NCBI GenBank assembly: GCA_030789695.1
Contig: CM061141.1
Coordinates: 194,319,689-194,383,688, forward strand
Direction: 5' to 3'
DNA from: Scilla litardierei
Lineage: Eukaryota > Streptophyta > Magnoliopsida > Asparagales > Asparagaceae
DNA: 64,000 bases
Shown here: positions 11,653 through 22,171 of the stretch, in pieces
Position numbering within the stretch: the first letter of the stretch is position 1
How the letters are laid out: the number at the start of each line of letters is the position of its first letter
Position numbers and translations under genes: made by a program
Notes under the pieces: model-generated
The model's database searches: none
What the model was told of the DNA's origin: nothing
Seen by the model: the letters and a program-made list of their open reading frames with translations, nothing else

Positions 11653-14140
11653 TGTCACGACCCGCTTCCCTAAAATGGACGCGAGACGTGAAAAGGTCCG
11701 CACGAGAGTGGAGCTGTGAAGCCCCAAACCCGATAAGCGTCAATAAAATATAAGCAGGTCCCTGTAACCACAACGGAACAACAATAATAACACAAGGAGA
11801 GACTGAAATAAAATCTCACATCTCATAATTTGTCCAACATGAAAATAAGTTCAACATCCAGAAAAGCCACCAGGCTAAAAGAAAAGAGTCTAAAGGCCCA
11901 GAACAAGGCCAACAAAAGCAACAACATAACAAAGTATAGGTGCTACGCACCGATAATAAAACAACTGTCTAAACAAAAGGGAAACACAACGAAGACACTA
12001 GGACTGGTCCCCAGTGTCCACGTACTCCCCGTCAAACACAAGCTCGGGCTCGGCGTCAGCAAACACCTCATCCTCAACAAGGTACTCAGGCTCAGGATCT
12101 AACATGTGTCACCCAAAAGAGTAAAGGGGCACATGTCAGCAAGTCTAAAAGACTTGGGCAAGGAAACTGAAAGTAAGGCAACTAGCAACCTAGCAATTTA
12201 GTATGCATGACATGGCAGTTATAACATGAGTGCACAATTAAGACATGTTGAACAACAAGTACAAGAGTACAATTATCGGGACAAGTCAAGAGTAGCCAAG
12301 CTACTAACATTCTCAATCAATTCATATTGTTTTGTAGGTGTTTACGCCCTTCAGCTGAATGGTACATCATTCACACCGATCGGCACTAAACACAATTCAC
12401 GTTTCACTGTTGTTTGTAGATGTTTACGCCCTTCAGCTGAATGGTTCATCATTCACACCGATCGGCACTAAACACTACCCCACCCCAGAGTTTACGTCTT
12501 ACAACTGTAGTTGCTGATCAGGCAGACCCCCAGTTGAATGACCGCTTAACCCTTACCCCATCCCACACGTAAACAAGCCAGGGTCCCTGCACATGAGCCC
12601 AGCAAGTGAGCCAGGGTTGCCCCGCACGGGAGCTTGTTTCTTAGTTCACAATTCAATATCGAGCGTTGGGGTTAGCAACTCATTATGCTTGCTTCTGGTC
12701 ACGAGCCAGGAAACACAAGTATTGTAGCGATGCTACGCAATCACGGGATCACTTAAAGAATGCAATGACATGACAACTAAATTGCGTACCGTTAATGGAA
12801 TTTAAACATGACATGGAAATTGTGCAACATGCTAAATGTCGGAACTAGCTTCGTTGTCAAGCTAGTTCCCCAATTTGCGCCTAGGCGAGTATCATTTCGT
12901 CGCCTAGCCTCTTTTACGCCTACAACAAGCAAATGGCCTAAAACGTGGCCTAAACCCTAAGTGGCAAGTTTCACTTGCCTAGCACCGGGGATGACGACCA
13001 CTTCGTCACACGGATGCCAATCTATGGGGAAATCGCTGTTATGGGGGAACAATCATCAAACAACATGAAATTTTATTAGGGTTTCATAAAAATACCAATA
13101 GGCTATGAAAACATAGAGGAATCGATTTCTTACCGAGAGGAAACGGAAGAAACACTCCGGAGAACCCTAGGACCAGATCTGGAAACAAATGGAGAAGTTT
13201 GGAGAAACTAGGGTTTTTGGGGGATTTTGGGGATTTGATGTAAATTTGGGGAAGATGAGAGGTAGATAGAGTGGATGGATGGTTTGGATGATGGATTTAG
13301 GGCTTGGAATGAAGGAATGAAGCTTGGAGGAAGATGGGGGCTCAATGGGGGAGATTTTAGGGTTTTGGGTCGTGAGGGAGGAAGAAGAAACGTTTGGGAG
13401 GGGTATAAATAGGTTGGGCTGGCGGCTGCCCAGAAATTAGGGTTTCAACACAGGTTAGTCGGTCAAAGAGCAACCACTGACCGACTAGTTTGGCAACTAG
13501 TCGGTCGGTCGACCAACGCAGACCGACTAAGTTAAACAGTAACTTCTGAACGAAAATAGGATTTTAGAATTAGTCGGTCCATGAACAAATACTGACCGAC
13601 TAGTTTTGCATCTAGTCGGTCGATGAACGTTCTTAGACCGACTAAGAGTGAACAGTATTGATACTAAAATTTAGATGATGAGTTAGTCGGTTAAAGAAGC
13701 ATTGCTGACCGACTAGTTTGCAACCTAGTCGGTCAACCAACGTTCTTAAACCGACTAACGATAAACAGTAACTCCTGAGAAATTTAGAAAGCCAACTAGT
13801 CGGTCCAAGAAGGATTGCCGACCGACTGGATCGTCATCTAGTCGGTCGGTGCCCCTTCTTATACCGGCTAATGAGCACAAAAAGTTCCGATACGGAGCGC
13901 AGGGCCCCGGGATCGATTCCTAAGACTCCTAGGCTTGATCTAATAGTAAGATACGACCGTTATGAAGTCCGTCACGAATGACATACTTCGAAATCGACAA
14001 TCCTAAGGAAGAAACGAGAAAATACGACGAATCGATCGAAAATGAAAGCTACGGAGACGAAAACCACACATGAGGAGAAAATCCACCAAAACATATATTA
14101 TATTAAAATAAATCCAAACACATGAAAAGCAGTCGTTACA
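11653..14140 (-). repeat. 5' LTR of the Tekay element
   Basis: Near-identical to 4330-6824, including the four-unit AGTCGGTC array (about 13453-13872). It ends at 14140 next to the duplication AGTAG. The bases just inside it (left of 11653) do not show the usual initiator-Met primer site. Confidence 0.95.
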
Positions 14141-14145
14141 AGTAG
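14141..14145. other. Target-site duplication of the Tekay element (right copy)
   Basis: AGTAG, identical to 4325-4329. Confidence 0.9.
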
Positions 14146-15830
14146 GTTGTTGGTATTAGATTTAATATTAATTGGCTGGTATTAATTTCAGCATGTTAAT
14201 GATTGTTAAATAATGTTAGGGTAATTAGAATAAAATAAGGCTTACCATGTTAATATAAGAATGTTATAATACAATATAAACATCACCCTAGCCAGAGAAC
14301 CCAATAAAAATCAGACAAACCCACTTCAGGGATTAACTTGATATTTTGATTATCTTGCAACGAGTCTAATTCAGTGATGTGTTTAAACAAAACAGATAAC
14401 TAGACATACCATTACATAGTACCCGTCAAGACGAACACAAAGACACCAAAATCGCTGAAATCAGGCAAGTGTACAATTTATATTGAATTTTTGAAGTTAG
14501 ATGTTCATTTAGTCTTTTGCATGTAAAGTTGTATAACGCAAAATCTACACGTGAAATGACGCATGAAATTACTACCATGTCGTCCGTGACTAAAAATGTG
14601 ACCTAATAGCATATAACTTGATATACCTTAGTTTAGAACAATAACAAAGAAAGTTAGTTTCCGTGACATGTTCGTTAAATTCCTATATTCAGCACTTTTG
14701 TTAAAATATTGTAAATGTTGTTCAACACTCTTGCAATCATGAAAAATGTTGTATAAAAATACATGATGATATTATTAAATTGCTGCCTATCTTGGAATAA
14801 TTAACAAATGTGTGACATCGTGAAATCGTGCGCCTCGAAGGCGAAATCGTGACTTCGTGATGTCATGTGAGTTGACAAATGCTTCAATTCGTGAATTCGT
14901 GCTTGTAATATGGCTACTCCATCGGTCATGTGTGACTAGTCTGGCTCGTGTTCCAGTAGCGTCACATATGACTAGTCTGGCTCGCGTTCCAGTATTTGGC
15001 GGTTTTAGCGCCTGGCTCGTATCCAGCACAACATTTTTGGGTGTGGTTAGGGTTGAGCGGTCACTAGGCGTATGAAAGAGTACTCTCTTCAAGGTCACCA
15101 TCCACAGCGATGGGTTAGCGCCAATCACGGTAAGCCCCCGTGGGAAGAACGACTCACTCATCACGACCTAAAGGCGAGAACCCTATGCATGATAGAAAGC
15201 ATTGCATTGTAATTTTAATAATCGTTGTTACTTGATCGCACATTAGGATTGCCATGTTTATAGTGCTTATTTTTAATTCATTATAACTGCCATGCCATAA
15301 CTGCTCACTTTACTTTTGCTTAGAACTGCATGATATGAGTATTTTACTTTATTTCATTTTATAATCGACATGTTTAAACTTGTTGTCGTTATCTCATTTA
15401 ATTTATACATGCCTCTTAAATCCAGTATAAATTTGTATACCCTTGCTGACATACATTCATGTTTTTGGATGTATGTCAGATCCCGAGCTATAGCACCAGG
15501 AGGACTAGTTGAGATAGCTGAACCAGTGGACTAAGAGTTGTTGAACTAGTGAACGTTCATTGTACTTCCTTTCATTTGTTGTACGGGTCATAAGACCTAC
15601 TCTTCTTTTCTCCATTTGTTGTGATTCAGTTGAGACGTTTGAGATTGTAATAATATTTTACTTATTTGTGTTGTTTTTGAGTAATGCAAGCAAGGACCTG
15701 TGGTTTTTCACACAGACGCTTATTGTGTTAAGTCAAGGAGAAAAGAAAAGCAAAAGTACCCCTCCTTACTTGCACATGCGGACCCATTCGCATCCTTACT
15801 CCCAAGTTTAATGGGAAGCAGAACGTGACA
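14146..15830 (+). repeat. Tekay-like solo LTR, right part
   Basis: Continuation of 2927-4329, ending CGTGACA at 15830. Around 15440-15490 it has the CTTGCTGACATA...TGTCAGATCC block found in the same relative place, on the other strand, in the inserted Tekay LTRs (CTTGCTGACATG...TTAGATCC). This ties the two families together. No coding capacity. Confidence 0.8.
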
Positions 15831-15835
15831 AATAC
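15831..15835. other. Target-site duplication of the solo LTR (right copy)
   Basis: AATAC, identical to 2922-2926. Confidence 0.85.
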
Positions 15836-16605
15836 AAGAAAAAGTCAGCCAAAAAATCCTGACAGATTTGCCCCTGGCTCAGCCCAGAACCTAGTTCGCG
15901 ATACAGGCAGACTGCGCCACTCGGCCGAGTAGAAAATGTCACTCGGCAGAGTGACAGACCCAAATAAAACAGAGAAGTCTGGGTTTTGGAGGCTCTGTCG
16001 CTCTGTGTCACTCGGGCGAGTGGAGTTTGTCACTCGGTCGAGTGGACTTACTCACTCGGCCGAGTGAGTCTTCTGTTGTTCTTCTCAAAATTTCAGAGAG
16101 TCGGCTTAAATCTTCTCTGGAAAGCTCTGACTCACTCGGGCGAGTGAAGTTCTCCACTCGGCCGAGTGGGATCATTCACTCGTCCGAGTGGACTTTGACT
16201 CGATAGCTTTTGTATCAGTTGTACTCGGCCGAGTACGTTCCTTCACTCGACCGAGTGAGCTGTGTATTCGGCCCAGTGGCCTGTTTCTGGAGTCATATCT
16301 TCTCCTCCTCGCCTCCTCTTCGATTCTATCGGTCTTCTTCTTTCGCTTATCATCTAGCGCTGCTAGCTCCTTGATTAAGACCATGGGCGATGCTCCAGTA
16401 TGCGTGCAAGTCCATTGACCTCATTTATGCTCCCAATCGCTCCATTTTTCTGAAATCCGACAAAAACAAGAAATAGTGAAAAGCAACGTGATATCGTCAA
16501 ATAATCGTGAAAAACGCGATATGGGCGATCAAAATGATATGCAAACATGCAGAAAAAAGTGTAAAATAAGGAGCGATCAGTGTGCATGAGAGGGATAGTT
16601 ACATC
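15836..16605 (-). repeat. 5' LTR of the Athila-like element, outer (U3) part
   Basis: Resumes the LTR broken at 2926. The outer end is put at TTACA (16605), so the LTR starts TGTAACTATC on the minus strand. This boundary is inferred because the partner LTR is outside the window. About 15917-16285 holds roughly a dozen copies of the palindrome ACTCGGCCGAGT and variants, spaced irregularly at about 20-40 bp. No gene. Confidence 0.65.
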
Positions 16606-17724
16606 AACTCTCTAGTTAGGGATGTGATCACCTCATGTGATTACATTAGGAAATCAAACTCCTCTTGGGTTTGGTTCCCTAATGTTTAGGTTCCTCACAC
16701 ATATGCATATTGCATGGGTATTATACTTAAATGTTTTTTTGCATACTCATTGTTTGTGTGTGTTTCATGATTTTGAAAATATTTTCAAATTTTTGTTCAT
16801 GAAAATGGGACCTATGGGAATACATTGTCATGCATGCATTCTTTTATCCATATGTATGACAATGGGGGAGTTAATATGTTGTATGTTTAAAATCATTTTA
16901 AAACATATTTTAACTCTCATTTTGGGGTGTCTTTGGGTTCAATGCTTCGCAATTGGTTCGTTCAATTGATTAATTTGGTCTCAAACTTAAACCCTTGGAT
17001 ATTGCCAACATGTTTCATGTTATACGTTGTTTTGGCAATATCATTGTGTATCATTGAAGCTTGATTTTTCCATATCTATTGCTTTGATACACTTTAGACC
17101 CATGGTTCCAATTAATGTTTTCAATTGGTAAAGATGATTATCTTTCAAGATTCTTTTTCTACAATTGGTAGTATCTCAATTGTTAGATATTGTTTATCTC
17201 CTTCTTTACAATTCGTATTAGATCCTAGAAGTCAAAAATTTGACCATTTCTATGATCTAGGGGGAGCATGTGATAGTGATTGATACCCACTAAATTTTAC
17301 AAATTTGGTATCAAACATCTCCTTATATCTTGCATATTGTCACATCTTTGATAAGATGACAAGGGGGATATTTTTAATGGCCACCTTTTTGACGATGTCA
17401 AGGGGGAGAGATATATGCATTATGTAAATGTAATTCTTGTATTTTATACATATGTATTTAGGGAGAGATATATCTATGGGGAATATATGTGGGATTATAT
17501 AAACCATTCATGTGTGCATGTTATATTCTTATTGCAATTGGTATATATAATCCATACCTATTATACGTCACCATGGTTTCTCTCTATTTCTTTTGGTATA
17601 ATGAGTATTTACATTTGTGTATCTCATTTTACAATTGGTGCATATAAGTAGGGGAGCTCATTAGCATTGTGCTTTATTTCTTTATGTTTTACATAATGTG
17701 TGTCATCATCAAAAAGGGGGAGAC
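16606..17724 (+). mobile_element. 3' internal region of a SIRE-type copia element (non-coding)
   Basis: AT-rich sequence without recognisable protein domains. It contains several AGGGGGA polypurine stretches (near 17261, 17364, 17400), and the last, AAAAAGGGGGAGA, abuts the LTR start at 17725. Repeated polypurine tracts before the 3' LTR are typical of SIRE-type copia elements. It appears to be the tail of an element lying left of the LTR, cut at 16605 by the Athila-like insertion. Confidence 0.5.
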
Positions 17725-18599
17725 TGTTGAGTATTGGTTTTCATACCAATGTTATGTTGATGATGATCACAACATTATGTTGTTGCTAATGACTCTCTTG
17801 TTTTAGTCTCATAGTTAACATTTCAAGAATATCATTTTTGGAGACTAAACACTTGGTGTAAGGATGGACATCAAGTGGAGAAGGGCCAAAGCTTGGACTC
17901 AAGGGGTGCCAAAGCTTGGAGATGATGGGGAGCATCAATGCATCAAGATTGAAGCCATAGACTCTAAGGAAAGCAATGTAATCCATGTATTATTTCATTT
18001 ATTGCTTTTTCCTTTTGAGTCTAGAATTAATGTAATGCCTTGATAGATGGTCTACTCATTCATGCATATGCATTTAACCATCTTAGTAAGCCTTAGGATT
18101 ATCATAGAATCCAACCCAATAGGTTCATCTTGCCCAAAGACTCAATTGGAGTCTCTGGCTCTCCTACAATCGCCTGCTGACAGTTTTACAGTCGACTGGG
18201 TGATTCCAGTCGCCTGTCGAGCCTTTTACAATCGACTGTGGTGCACTGCTCAAGTCAACCTTTTATTGACTCTACTTGAGCTTTTCGTATCAGTCGACTG
18301 ACAAAGTATTTACAGTCGCCTGTATATTTACAGTCGCCTGTGAAATGGTCAACAGTCGTCTGAAAGGCGTAAGTGCGAAGATTGCTTCTCTCTGTTCTAT
18401 TCCATCTCTTGCTGCAGTCGACTGATGAAGGAGAAACAGTCGCATGTCTATTTTACAGTCGACTGTACTCTGACTATCATTCGCCTGTATGTATACTGGA
18501 AGTAAGTTGCAACTCTCTGTTTTATTCCATCCCCTGCAGCAGTCGCCTGATGAAGGATATACAGTCGACTGTCTGTTTTACAGTCGACTATATACATAT

Positions 18600-19177
18600 A
18601 CATATATATATATATACATACATACATATATACATATATATATATATTGAAAGGTAAATGAGAGTCTATATTTAATCAAAAATATTGTACAAATAGATAC
18701 AACTGGAAAAAGCAAAGAAGATCTTAAGACTCATAGAGGGGGGGATAGGGCACAAGCGCCGTCACCCCCTACAGTGAGCTCAAGAACCCCTAAGTGCTAA
18801 ATCCAAAAATCTATCTAAAGGATTTAGATCCATCCATAGCCATTGTCTAGAAAATCCCAGTTTGACATTGCTTCCGCAGCTTCCACATCATCTATGTCCC
18901 GTTCTCTAAGAGTGATACGAAGATCGGTTGCTATATCCTCAAAGAGTATCATCTTGCCTTTCATTTTTTTTTCAAAGATTCTTTTGTTTCGCTCTCTCCA
19001 GATATGCCAAACTATATCTATACATATATATATATACATATATATATATATACATACATATATATATATATATACATACATATATATATATATATATACA
19101 TACATATATATATATATACATACATATATATATATACATACATATATATATATACATACATATATATATATACATAC

Positions 19178-19214
<37 letters not shown>

Positions 19215-19215
19215 T
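18600..19215. repeat. (TATA/CATA)n microsatellites flanking a LINE tail
   Basis: TATATA/TACATACATA arrays at about 18583-18650 and 19017-19215. The encoded YIYIYI frames on both strands are artefacts of the repeat. Confidence 0.9.
18652..19016 (-). mobile_element. 5'-truncated L1-type LINE tail
   Basis: The minus strand encodes the C-terminal motif [16 protein letters not shown], typical of the zinc-finger region that ends ORF2 of plant L1 elements. About 50 codons and a 3' untranslated stretch follow, ending at the left. It sits between two similar ACTATAT(A/C)..ATACATATAT tracts, which may be its long target duplication. It is an insertion inside the copia LTR. Only the last part of ORF2 is present. 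Confidence 0.65.
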
Positions 19216-19988
19216 GAGAAGGCTGAGTTCTTTAGAACTTCTTGATGTTATTGAAAATCCTTAGAGATTAATTAAGCCACTCTCAAAATCTTTCATTTCC
19301 CTCTTAGAGCTCTAAATCTCCATCATACATTGAAGAATTTGAAGTCAAGCTCAAGGAAAATCATCCAAGTGCTTTCAAGCTAATCTCAACACTTGGAGAT
19401 CCTCTTCCATGCCTTACATTCATTTATGAGTAAGTACATCTCAAGGCATATGTAAGAGTATTTGTTCTACTTTGTGTTTCTTAGTTCTCTAATTCTCTTT
19501 GTGGGAGTTACACACTCTCTTTGTGGGAGTAATTCTCTTAGTGGGAATTAGATATTCTCTTGGTGGTAATAACTCTCATTGTGGAAGTAACTCTCTTTGT
19601 GAGAGTTTGGTGTTCTAGTGTAGGGCTAACCTTAATTCTCTGAGTGGGAGTTAGTAATTCTCTAAGTGGGAGTTTGACCCTTGTGTAGGGTTGGTTGGGT
19701 TCTTGTGTAGGACAAAATCCTCTTGGTGAGGTATCTCTTTGTGGGATTGTATTCACTTCTCTTTGTGGAAAATATAGTGAATATTGGCGTGGCTGGACGT
19801 ACCCAAGTTTTGAAGAACCAGTGTAATATCTTGTGTTTTCGTTTGATTTTATTGTGGTGATTAATTCTTCTTGCATTTATTATTCCGCATTTGCAAGTTT
19901 AATTTTAATTACACAATTTATTGCCATTACACTATTCACCCCCAATGTGTTGTTGTTAGTATTGCAAGGGTAAGGCGATCCTTACAAT

Positions 19989-20000
19989 TGGTATCGGAGC
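19989..20000 (+). other. Initiator-Met-type primer binding site
   Basis: TGGTATCGGAGC, one base from the canonical TGGTATCAGAGC, two bases after the LTR end. Confidence 0.85.
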
Positions 20001-20022
20001 GAGGTTATAGCATACTGCAACA

Positions 20023-21010
20023 ATGGCATTCAACAGTACATCCGTGTCTCATGAAGAAGGTCATTCTACCGTTCGACCCCCGCTCTTCAACGGAACCAAC
20101 TACCTAAGTTGGAAGATCGAGATGATGATCTACATTGAGGGTCTATGGGACATCACGGAGGTGCCATTTGAGAAGCCCACTACACCTGCGGCTTCAAGGA
20201 CAAAGGTGGAGAAGGACTCGATCAGGACAAAGGTGGAGAAGGACTCGATCAAATTCAATGCAAGGGCTATGAATGCATTCCATTGCGCCCTCACTGCAAA
20301 TGAGTTCAACCGCATCTCCATGTGCAAAACGGCCAACGAAATTTGGCATACTTTGGAGATATGTCATGAAGGAACTTCAAAGGTAAAGAAATCTAAACAA
20401 ACTGTGTTTAGATCTAAACATGAAATGTTTAAGAGCAAGAAGGAGAAAGCATCTCAGAGTTGTTCACAAGGTTCACAGACATCGTGAACGCTTTGGAGGA
20501 AGTTGGGAAGATGATTTCCCAAGAGGATCGTGTAGAGAAGATCTTTGACTCTCTCACATCTCATTGGGAGTCAAAGGCCAACGGAATTTTGGAGTCATAT
20601 GACATGTCCATATACACCGTTGAGGAGTGCATTGGATATCTCATGGCGTATGAAGTAAAGCTTCAACACAAGAAGGAGATTCAACCATCCAAGCCCGAGA
20701 AGCCGGAGAAGCAAAAGGGGGTTGCATTCCATGCCAAGGAGGAGCCAATCAAATGGAGGAAGAAATTCCATCGAGAAGTTCCTAGTGAAGAAGATGAACA
20801 AGAAGAGACTAGTGGAGAAGAATTTGAGGATCTTGCCGAATAATTCAAGGCATTCCTCAAGTGCAAGCAAGGTAAATCTTTGTCAAAGTTTGCCTCCAAT
20901 TCTAACAGGGTTCCTACTTGTTACACTTGCAGTGGAAAAGGTCATCTATCCACTGAATGCCCTTCCAACCCCAACAAAGAGACTTACAAGGGTAAAGGGA
21001 AGAAGCATTA
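20023..21010 (+). pseudogene. gag: SIRE-type copia gag, frameshifted, pol missing
   Basis: Starts MAFNSTSVSHEEGHSTVRPP. The capsid region includes FNGTNYLSWKIEMMIYIEGL, the usual UBN2/DUF4219 copia gag pattern. It changes frame near 20460, where MFTRFTDIVNALEEVGK continues the same domain, and stops near 20843. One CCHC knuckle is readable at about 20920-20965 (CYTCSGKGHLSTEC). A 27-bp unit is duplicated in tandem (about 20196-20249), repeating RTKVEKDSI. No protease, integrase or RT follows. About 200 bp of residual sequence leads directly to the next LTR. Confidence 0.85.
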
Positions 21011-21213
21011 GAAAGGAAAGTCCAAGTCCAAGAACCACAAGGAAGGGCTTGTCGGGACAATTGATGACTCAAGTGAGGATACATCAAGTGACGAAGAAGA
21101 GGATGACAATGAGAAACTCACGCGTGCTTTACGGCAATTGATGTTTCTTCACCCATCTCCTCTAGCTCAAATGAAGAAGAGTTAGAAGCTTGGCTCAACT
21201 CCTATGGGGAGAC

Positions 21214-21538
21214 TGTTGAGTAATGGTGTTTCATACCAATGTTATTTTGATGATGATCACAACATTATGTTGTTGCTAATGACTCTCTTGTTTTAGTCTC
21301 ATAGTTAACATTTCATGAATAACATTGTTGGAGACTAAACACTTGGTGTAAGGATGGACATCAAGTGGAGAAGGGCCAAAGCTTGGACTCAAGGGGTGCC
21401 AAAGCTTGGAGATGATGGGGAGCATCAATGCATCAAGATTGAAGCCATATACTCTAAGGAAAGCAATGTAATCCACGTATTATTTCATTTATTGCTTTTC
21501 CCTTTTGAGTCTAGGATTAATGTAATACCTTGATAGAT
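21214..21538 (+). repeat. Truncated 3' LTR of the SIRE-type element
   Basis: Starts TGTTGAGTAATGG after GGGGAGAC and follows 17725-18048 closely, then breaks off after CTTGATAGAT. The missing 1.9 kb is not found to the right, where the ascorbate peroxidase remnant begins at once. Confidence 0.85.
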
Positions 21539-22171
21539 TTTGCGTAGTCCATGAAGAAAGCTTGCTTGTCCTGTCAAAAGCCAAGATAGTTTCCATCCGT
21601 CAAAAATGCTTCCTGAAGTAAAATAGATGAGATAATCTAACCAAATCCATTAACCATGTATGAACTCAATCGCTACCTTTACATATTTTTCATCTCTTTA
21701 TTAGTCCATTTGCATAGAGCTCAACATAACGTCTAAAGACGAGATCTTCCAATAGAGCCGTATCAGTAAGAAGCTTCAGAAGGTCCTCCGACTCTTCCTT
21801 AAGCAATTTTCTGTGGCATCATATTATCGATTATTAACCGTTAGTTTTATTTCCATGTTCTTATCAACCATAAATAAGGAGATAATGAATTCGACCAAAA
21901 TTATGGCGTGTAAGCTATGGTCTTACACAAAGTAGGAATTGTCAATTCTGAGAGGTTCTTTAATCCAGGCTCCCTCGATAACAAAACTCTCATGATGAGC
22001 TTTTCCATATAAGACCCAAAAACCAAACAGCCAAGAGCTTGGTACATCAACAATACATTAATTGGGGAAATATTATAAAGATTGATACCATGGTGTGACT
22101 GCCAGAAAGTGCAACAATATCCTTATCGAACACGCCTATCCGGTAGAAAACATCTCTCAGATGCGACGGAC
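21539..22171 (-). pseudogene. Ascorbate peroxidase, C-terminal exons only, decayed
   Basis: Four exon-like blocks of a haem ascorbate peroxidase, read right to left. 22089-22171 encodes the block with [10 protein letters not shown] and [11 protein letters not shown]; the H is the proximal haem ligand region. 21929-22015 encodes GAWIKEPLRIDNSYF. 21708-21810 encodes [15 protein letters not shown]. 21539-21570 encodes DKQAFFMDYAK. The order and spacing match the C-terminal half of the plant enzyme, closest in wording to the peroxisomal type. The acceptor before the second block is not AG, the donor after the third is not GT, and no N-terminal exons are seen to the right. The last exon is cut by the truncated copia LTR. 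A gene relic is the best reading. Confidence 0.75.

Larger units (their letters stand above)
4330..14140 (-). mobile_element. Complete Tekay/Del-type chromovirus LTR retrotransposon
   Basis: Full-length Ty3/gypsy element, 9.8 kb, coding on the minus strand. Two LTRs of about 2.49 kb (4330-6824 and 11653-14140) differ only by scattered substitutions and small indels, which indicates a recent insertion. A perfect 5-bp duplication AGTAG flanks it. A polypurine tract abuts the left (3') LTR. Gag with two zinc knuckles, protease, RT, RNase H and integrase occur in gypsy order. The C-terminus ends in a [19 protein letters not shown] tail like that of the Del/Tekay clade. The long LTRs fit the same clade. 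One stop codon in gag and two intron-like gaps interrupt the frame. It is inserted in a solo LTR that itself splits an Athila-like LTR. Confidence 0.95.
17725..19986 (+). repeat. Long LTR of a SIRE-type copia element
   Basis: Starts TGTTGAGTATTGG after a polypurine tract and ends CCTTACA just before a primer site. 2.26 kb including a LINE fragment. It holds a CAGTCGACTG/CAGTCGCCTG palindrome array (about 18164-18592), a TA-rich microsatellite, and a ladder of TCTCT(T/A)GTGGGAGT repeats (19490-19720). The first 324 bp recur at 21214-21538. The last 0.5 kb recurs inverted at 56957-57515. Confidence 0.85.

Noticed and set aside
18843..19264. Frames of YIYIYI peptides on both strands
   Set aside because: Direct translation of TATA/CATA microsatellites.
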